The notes under the pieces are model-generated. The model was not told where the DNA came from and searched no databases. It saw only the letters and a list, made by a program, of their open reading frames with translations. The position numbers and the translations under genes are program-made. Positions 59,950 through 64,000 of a stretch of 64,000 nucleotides of DNA are shown here, piece after piece. The stretch covers positions 3,162,001-3,226,000 of the forward strand of contig NZ_LT670819.1 in NCBI RefSeq assembly GCF_900129855.1. The letters run 5' to 3'. Position 1 is the stretch's first letter, and every line of letters begins with the position of its first letter. The stretch is from Streptomyces sp. 3214.6 (GTDB lineage Bacteria > Actinomycetota > Actinomycetes > Streptomycetales > Streptomycetaceae).

Positions 59950-61302
59950 ATGGCCGATGTGACGGCCCGTATCGCCAGGTCGGCCGCGGCCGTGGAGAGC
60001 CCGCTGACCGATCTCGCCGGATTCGACGACTGGTTCGCCGAGTACGGGGAGCAGATCTACACGACGGCCGAGCGGATACCGCTGGCGGCCCTCGACCAGT
60101 GGTACCAGACACCGGTGACCGGTGATCTGTGGCATCGCAGCGGCAAGTTCTTCACGGTCCACGGTCTGCGGGTGCACGATCCGGGCAACGCGGTGCCGTG
60201 GTGGGACCAGCCCATCATCGACCAGCCCGAGGTCGGCATCCTGGGCATCCTGATCAAGGAGTTCGACGGGGTGCCGCACTTCCTGATGCAGGCCAAGGCG
60301 GAGCCGGGCAACCCCGGCGGTCTGCAGCTCTCCCCCACCGTCCAGGCGACCCGCAGCAACTACACCGGCGTCCACAAGGGCAAGCCCGTGCCGTATCTGG
60401 ACTACTTCCGGGACACGTCACGGCACCGGGTGATCACGGACGTCCGGCAGTCGGAGCAGGGCGCCTGGTTCTACCGCAAGCGCAACCGCAACATGGTGGT
60501 GGAGACGACCACCGAGGTGGAGGTCCTCGAAGGCTTCCGCTGGTTCACCCTGGGGCAGTTGTACCGGCTGCTGTCGCGCGACGACATCGTCAACATGGAC
60601 GCGAGGACCGTGCTGGCGTGTCTGCCGCACGCCTCCTGGCCGGACGGCGCGCTGCACCGGATGACCGACGTGCTGAGCTGGATCACCGGCGCCCGCTCGC
60701 TGGCCAACGTGCGCACCGAGCGGATCGCCCTCAACGCGCTCGACGAGTGGCGGCACAGCGAGATGGGTTACTCGCACGAGAGCGGCGGCTTCTTCGACGT
60801 GATCGGGGTGTCCGTGACGGCCGCGGGGCGTGAGGTCGGCACCTGGCGCCAGCCGATGATCGAGCCGCGCGGCACCGGCGTCATCGCCTTCCTGTCACGG
60901 GAGATCAACGGGGTGCCGCACGTGCTGGTGCACGCCCGCACCGAGCCGGGCTACCACGACGTCGTGGAGCTGGCGCCGACCGTGCAGTGCGTCCCGGCGA
61001 GCTACAACTGGCTGCCGCCCACCGCCCGGCCCCGTCATCTCGACGAGGTGCTGGCCGCCGGGCCCGACCGCATCCGCTTCGAGGCCGTGCTCTCCGAGGA
61101 GGGCGGCCGTTTCTTCCATGCCCGCAACCGGTATCTGATCGTGGACAGCGACGTCCCCGAGGACCCCGGCCACCCCGACTACCGCTGGCTGACCATGGAC
61201 CAGCTGACGCAGTTGCTCCGGCACAGCCACTACCTCAACGTGCAGGCCCGGAGCCTGGTGGCGTGTCTGCGCGGCCTGGAGGCGTCCCGCTTGGCCGGCT
61301 GA
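59950..61302 (+). CDS. dTDP-4-keto-6-deoxyglucose 2,3-dehydratase
   Basis: 450 residues with the internal duplication of the family: SGKFFTVHGLRV...VGILGILIKEFDGVPHFLMQAKAEPGNPGGLQLSPTVQAT in the first half and GFFDVIGVSVTA...INGVPHVLVHARTEPGYHDVVELAPTVQCVP in the second. It removes the C2 hydroxyl, the first step toward 2-deoxysugars (rhodosamine, 2-deoxyfucose, rhodinose). ATG 59950 follows GAGGAG. Confidence 0.93.
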   Translation: MADVTARIARSAAAVESPLTDLAGFDDWFAEYGEQIYTTAERIPLAALDQWYQTPVTGDLWHRSGKFFTVHGLRVHDPGNAVPWWDQPIIDQPEVGILGILIKEFDGVPHFLMQAKAEPGNPGGLQLSPTVQATRSNYTGVHKGKPVPYLDYFRDTSRHRVITDVRQSEQGAWFYRKRNRNMVVETTTEVEVLEGFRWFTLGQLYRLLSRDDIVNMDARTVLACLPHASWPDGALHRMTDVLSWITGARSLANVRTERIALNALDEWRHSEMGYSHESGGFFDVIGVSVTAAGREVGTWRQPMIEPRGTGVIAFLSREINGVPHVLVHARTEPGYHDVVELAPTVQCVPASYNWLPPTARPRHLDEVLAAGPDRIRFEAVLSEEGGRFFHARNRYLIVDSDVPEDPGHPDYRWLTMDQLTQLLRHSHYLNVQARSLVACLRGLEASRLAG

Positions 61303-61329
61303 CCGCCGGCGCGGGACGCGCGCACCGAG

Positions 61330-61360
61330 AAGGCCCGGCGGGATCCCTCCGCCGGGCCTT
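61330..61360. terminator. Bidirectional terminator
   Basis: aaggcccggcgg and ccgccgggcctt form a perfect 12-bp stem with a 7-nt loop between the convergent dehydratase and aminotransferase genes. Confidence 0.88.
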
Positions 61361-61400
61361 CGGTGTGGGGCGGTGTGTGCCGGGCCGGGGCCGCACGGGC

Positions 61401-62510
61401 TCAGAGGCTGTCCAGCACGTCACGCACCGCGCTGATCACCTTGTCCTGGACGTCCGGCGCGAGGGCCGGGTACATGGGCAGCGAGAAGATCTGACCCGCC
61501 AGTTCCTCGGTGACGGGCAGCGAGCCCGTGGGCCGGCCGAGGTGGGCAAACCCGGACATCGTGTGCACCGGCCAGGGATAGCTGATGTTGAGCTCGATGT
61601 CGTACGTCTTGAGGGCCTTGATGATGTCGTCGCGCCGGGGGTGGCGCACCGTGTAGACGTAGTACACGTGCTCGTTGCCGGGGACGGTGTGCGGCAGCAC
61701 CAGGTCGGTGTCGCCGAGCCCCTCCTCGTAGCGGCGGGCGACGGCCTGCCGCCCCTGGACGTAGGTGTCGAGTCGGCGCAGCTTGCGCCGCAGGATCTCG
61801 GCCTGCACCTCGTCGAGCCGGGCGTTGTGGCCGGGGGTGCCGACGACGTAGTAGCGCTCCTCCATGCCGTAGTAGCGCAGTCGGCGCAGCGCGCGGTGGG
61901 CGTCGTCCCGGGAGGTCAGCACGGCGCCGCCGTCGCCGTACGCGCCGAGCACCTTCGTCGGGTAGAAGGAGAAGGCGGCGGCGTCGCCCGTGGTGCCGGC
62001 GAGCCGGCCGTCGCGGCGGGCGCCGTGGGCCTGTGCGCAGTCCTCGACGAGGAACAGGTCGTGCTCGGCGGCGAGCCGCTCCAGCGGCGCCAGGTCGACG
62101 CACTGCCCGTAGAGGTGGACGGGGAGCAGACACCGGGTCCGCGGGGTGAGGACGGACGCCACCTGCTCGGTGTCCATGAGGTAGCTGTCCGGGTGGATGT
62201 CGACGAACACCGGGGTGGCGCCCACCGAGTCGATCGCGACCACGGTGGGGGCCGCGGTGTTGGACACGGTGACGACCTCGTCGCCGGGGCCGATGCCGAG
62301 CGCCTGGAGGGCCAGCTTGATCGCGTTGGTGCCGTTGTCGACGCCGACGCAGTGCCCCACGCCGTGATATCCGGCGAACTCCTGCTCGAAGCCGCGAACA
62401 CTGTCACCGAGGACGAGCTGGCCCGAGCTGAAGACCGTCTCGACGGCGTCCAGAATATCGGCGCGTTCGTTCTCGTATTCCTGCCGGTAGTCCCATACGA
62501 GAGTCGTCAT
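61401..62510 (-). CDS. aknZ: PLP-dependent sugar 3-aminotransferase (AknZ/DnrJ-like)
   Basis: 369 residues of the DegT/DnrJ/EryC1 family: [52 protein letters not shown] and the PLP lysine in [16 protein letters not shown]. It installs the 3-amino group of the dTDP-sugar that N-methylation turns to rhodosamine. The first gene of a minus-strand unit, divergent from rmlA. Confidence 0.92.
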   Translation of the reverse strand: MTTLVWDYRQEYENERADILDAVETVFSSGQLVLGDSVRGFEQEFAGYHGVGHCVGVDNGTNAIKLALQALGIGPGDEVVTVSNTAAPTVVAIDSVGATPVFVDIHPDSYLMDTEQVASVLTPRTRCLLPVHLYGQCVDLAPLERLAAEHDLFLVEDCAQAHGARRDGRLAGTTGDAAAFSFYPTKVLGAYGDGGAVLTSRDDAHRALRRLRYYGMEERYYVVGTPGHNARLDEVQAEILRRKLRRLDTYVQGRQAVARRYEEGLGDTDLVLPHTVPGNEHVYYVYTVRHPRRDDIIKALKTYDIELNISYPWPVHTMSGFAHLGRPTGSLPVTEELAGQIFSLPMYPALAPDVQDKVISAVRDVLDSL

Positions 62511-62711
62511 TAATTCGTTTCCCTCCCATTGCTGATGCCATGCCGCAGGGCGTCACCATCCCCCCGCAGCACATCACATTGCCGGTTCGGTCCACAACCC
62601 TTGATTTTCCTCTATTCCCACTCGAATTTCCCTGGACCAAGGGCTCTTCTTGTTGCTGTCGAGTGAATCCGGTCGTTAGCATGAACAGAAATCGAGGACA
62701 GGGGCATACCC
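62511..62711. promoter_or_regulatory. Divergent promoter between aminotransferase and rmlA genes
   Basis: A 201-bp region with lower GC than the genes around it, holding both promoters. GAGGACAGGGG before rmlA is its ribosome site. No clear SARP repeats could be assigned. Confidence 0.55.
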
Positions 62712-63587
62712 ATGAAAGGGATTATTCTCGCCGGCGGTTCGGGAACAAGGCTCCATCCAATAACCGTCTCCGTTTCGAAACAGCTTCTCCCGGTCGGCGA
62801 CAAACCGATGATCTACTATCCGCTTTCGGTGCTGATGCTCGCGGACATCAAGGAGATCCTGCTCATCTGCACCGAGCACGACCTGGATCAGTTCCGCAGG
62901 CTCCTGGGCGACGGCTCCCAGCTCGGCGTCCGGATCGACTACGCGGTGCAGAACCGGCCGGCCGGGCTGGCCGAGGCCTTCATCATCGGCGCCGACCACG
63001 TGGGCGACGACGACGTGGCCCTGGTCCTGGGAGACAACATCTTCCATGGCTACCACTTCTACGACATGCTCCAGAGCAACGTCCGGGACGTACAGGGCTG
63101 TGTGCTGTTCGGTTATCCCGTGGAGGACCCCGAGCGCTACGGAGTGGGCGAGACCGACGCGTCGGGACGCCTCATCTCCCTGGAGGAGAAGCCGATCCGA
63201 CCGCGCTCCGACCTCGCCATCACCGGGCTCTACCTGTACGACAACGAAGTACTGGACATCGCCAAGAACCTCCGCCCCTCGGCGCGCGGAGAACTGGAGA
63301 TCACCGACGTCAACCGGAATTACCTGGCGCGCGGCCGAGCCCGCTTGGTCGACCTCGGCCGCGGTTTCGCCTGGCTGGACGCCGGGACTCCGGAATCCCT
63401 GCTCCAGGCCGCCCAGTATGTGCGGACGCTCGAAGAACGGCAGGGCGTGCGTATCGCCTGCGTCGAGGAGGTCGCACTGCGCATGGGATTCATCGACGCG
63501 GACAGCTGCTACCGGCTCGGCGAGAAAATGTCGCAGTCGGGTTACGGCCGCTACGTGATGTCGGTGGCCCGCGAAATGTCGTCCTGA
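62712..63587 (+). CDS. aknY: Glucose-1-phosphate thymidylyltransferase
   Basis: 291 residues, RmlA family: MKGIILAGGSGTRLHPITVS (nucleotide loop), KQLLPVGDKPMIYYPLSVLM, LVLGDNIFHG, EEKPIRPRSDLAITGLYLYD. It makes dTDP-glucose, the first sugar-pathway metabolite, for all deoxysugars of the product. The family length is complete. Confidence 0.95.
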   Translation: MKGIILAGGSGTRLHPITVSVSKQLLPVGDKPMIYYPLSVLMLADIKEILLICTEHDLDQFRRLLGDGSQLGVRIDYAVQNRPAGLAEAFIIGADHVGDDDVALVLGDNIFHGYHFYDMLQSNVRDVQGCVLFGYPVEDPERYGVGETDASGRLISLEEKPIRPRSDLAITGLYLYDNEVLDIAKNLRPSARGELEITDVNRNYLARGRARLVDLGRGFAWLDAGTPESLLQAAQYVRTLEERQGVRIACVEEVALRMGFIDADSCYRLGEKMSQSGYGRYVMSVAREMSS

Positions 63588-63599
63588 CGCTCCCGTCTC

Positions 63600-64000
63600 T
63601 CAGCCTGATTCGCGTACACCGACGAAAAGGCCACGACCGGTGGGGCCGTCCTCCAGGAACTCCACGGAGCAGCCCGCGTCGGTGAACGCAGAGACGTACT
63701 CCTCCTTGGTGAACAGGGTCAGTACGTCGATCTCGGTGAACTGCTGGATACCGGCGGCGTCCCCCACGGTGAAGCGGACCTCCATGCGGGTGGCCCGGCC
63801 CTTGCGGGTGGTGTGCGAGATCCGCGCGATGGTGCGGTGCTCCTCACGGGCCAGGTCACCCGCGACATAGCCCTCGATGAAGTTCTCGGGGAACCACCAG
63901 GGTTCGACGACCAGGACGCCGCCGGGCTCCAGATGGCCGGCCATCGACCTGATGGCGGCCCGCATGTCGGCCACGGTCTCCAGATAGCCGATGGCGCAGA
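63600..64000 (-). CDS. aknX2: Aminosugar N,N-dimethyltransferase, C-terminal part (runs off the right edge)
   Basis: The visible 132 codons read CAIGYLETVADMRAAIRSMA, HLEPGGVLVVEPWWFPENFI, MEVRFTVGDAAGIQQFTEID, FLEDGPTGRGLFVG, the C-terminal half of a DesVI/SnogX-type N-methyltransferase. The SAM motif I lies beyond the edge. It probably makes the dimethylamino group of rhodosamine. A paralogue is at 43445. Converges on rmlA, 12 bp apart. Confidence 0.85.
   Translation of the reverse strand, partial: CAIGYLETVADMRAAIRSMAGHLEPGGVLVVEPWWFPENFIEGYVAGDLAREEHRTIARISHTTRKGRATRMEVRFTVGDAAGIQQFTEIDVLTLFTKEEYVSAFTDAGCSVEFLEDGPTGRGLFVGVRESG

Overview
The window is high-GC actinomycete DNA, almost certainly from a Streptomyces. 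Evidence: the hom-lysA-nrtL amino-acid block, a pSAM2-type actinomycete integrative and conjugative element (AICE) with RepSA, an FtsK-type Tra and Spd proteins, GTG/TTG starts with strong GGAGG ribosome sites, and a type II polyketide cluster.

Layout. (1) 1-5.3 kb is core chromosome on the minus strand: thrC (partial), hom, lysA, an ArgS-related protein (nrtL) and a response regulator, followed by an intact tRNA-Arg(CCG) on the plus strand. (2) 5.26-26.97 kb is an AICE bounded by a perfect 43-bp repeat of the tRNA 3' half. It holds int, xis, repSA, spd genes, a DUF2637 protein, tra and an SCO3933-like regulator. A signalling block follows (PP2C, sigma-like HTH, HATPase, Scr1-type XRE). Then comes a lower-GC cargo of nuclease, PIN-like, ImmA/IrrE and membrane-protein genes that looks like defence. 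CTAG-centred operators lie ahead of the transcription units. (3) 26.9 to about 34.4 kb is a second, decayed element: an integrase with an in-frame amber stop, xis, a 12-copy iteron array, an ATPase, a primase-polymerase, and an ISAzo13-like insertion sequence just in front of the primase. (4) 34.4-39 kb carries small secreted or lipid-anchored proteins of unknown function. (5) 39-64 kb is a large part of an anthracycline cluster of aclacinomycin/cinerubin type, running off the right end.

How the cluster works (family inference). A KSalpha/KSbeta/ACP minimal PKS with a Ser-active KASIII and an acyltransferase builds a propionyl-primed decaketide. The C9 ketoreductase, aromatase/cyclase, anthrone oxygenase, AknG-like methyltransferase and AknH-like cyclase carry it toward an aklavinone-type aglycone. 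A SnoaL2-like/NmrA-like pair may add a 1-hydroxyl. RmlA, 2,3-dehydratase, aminotransferase, epimerase, 4-ketoreductase and N-methyltransferases make amino/deoxy sugars, a GT attaches them, and an AknOx-type bicovalent flavoenzyme oxidises the terminal sugar. DrrAB-like export is next to a PadR regulator; AATCAAATTTGATT-like palindromes stand upstream of both drrAB and the nitroreductase-aknOx pair. A SARP activator is present. The rmlB 4,6-dehydratase, further sugar reductases, the fourth-ring cyclase and a GT helper are not in the window.
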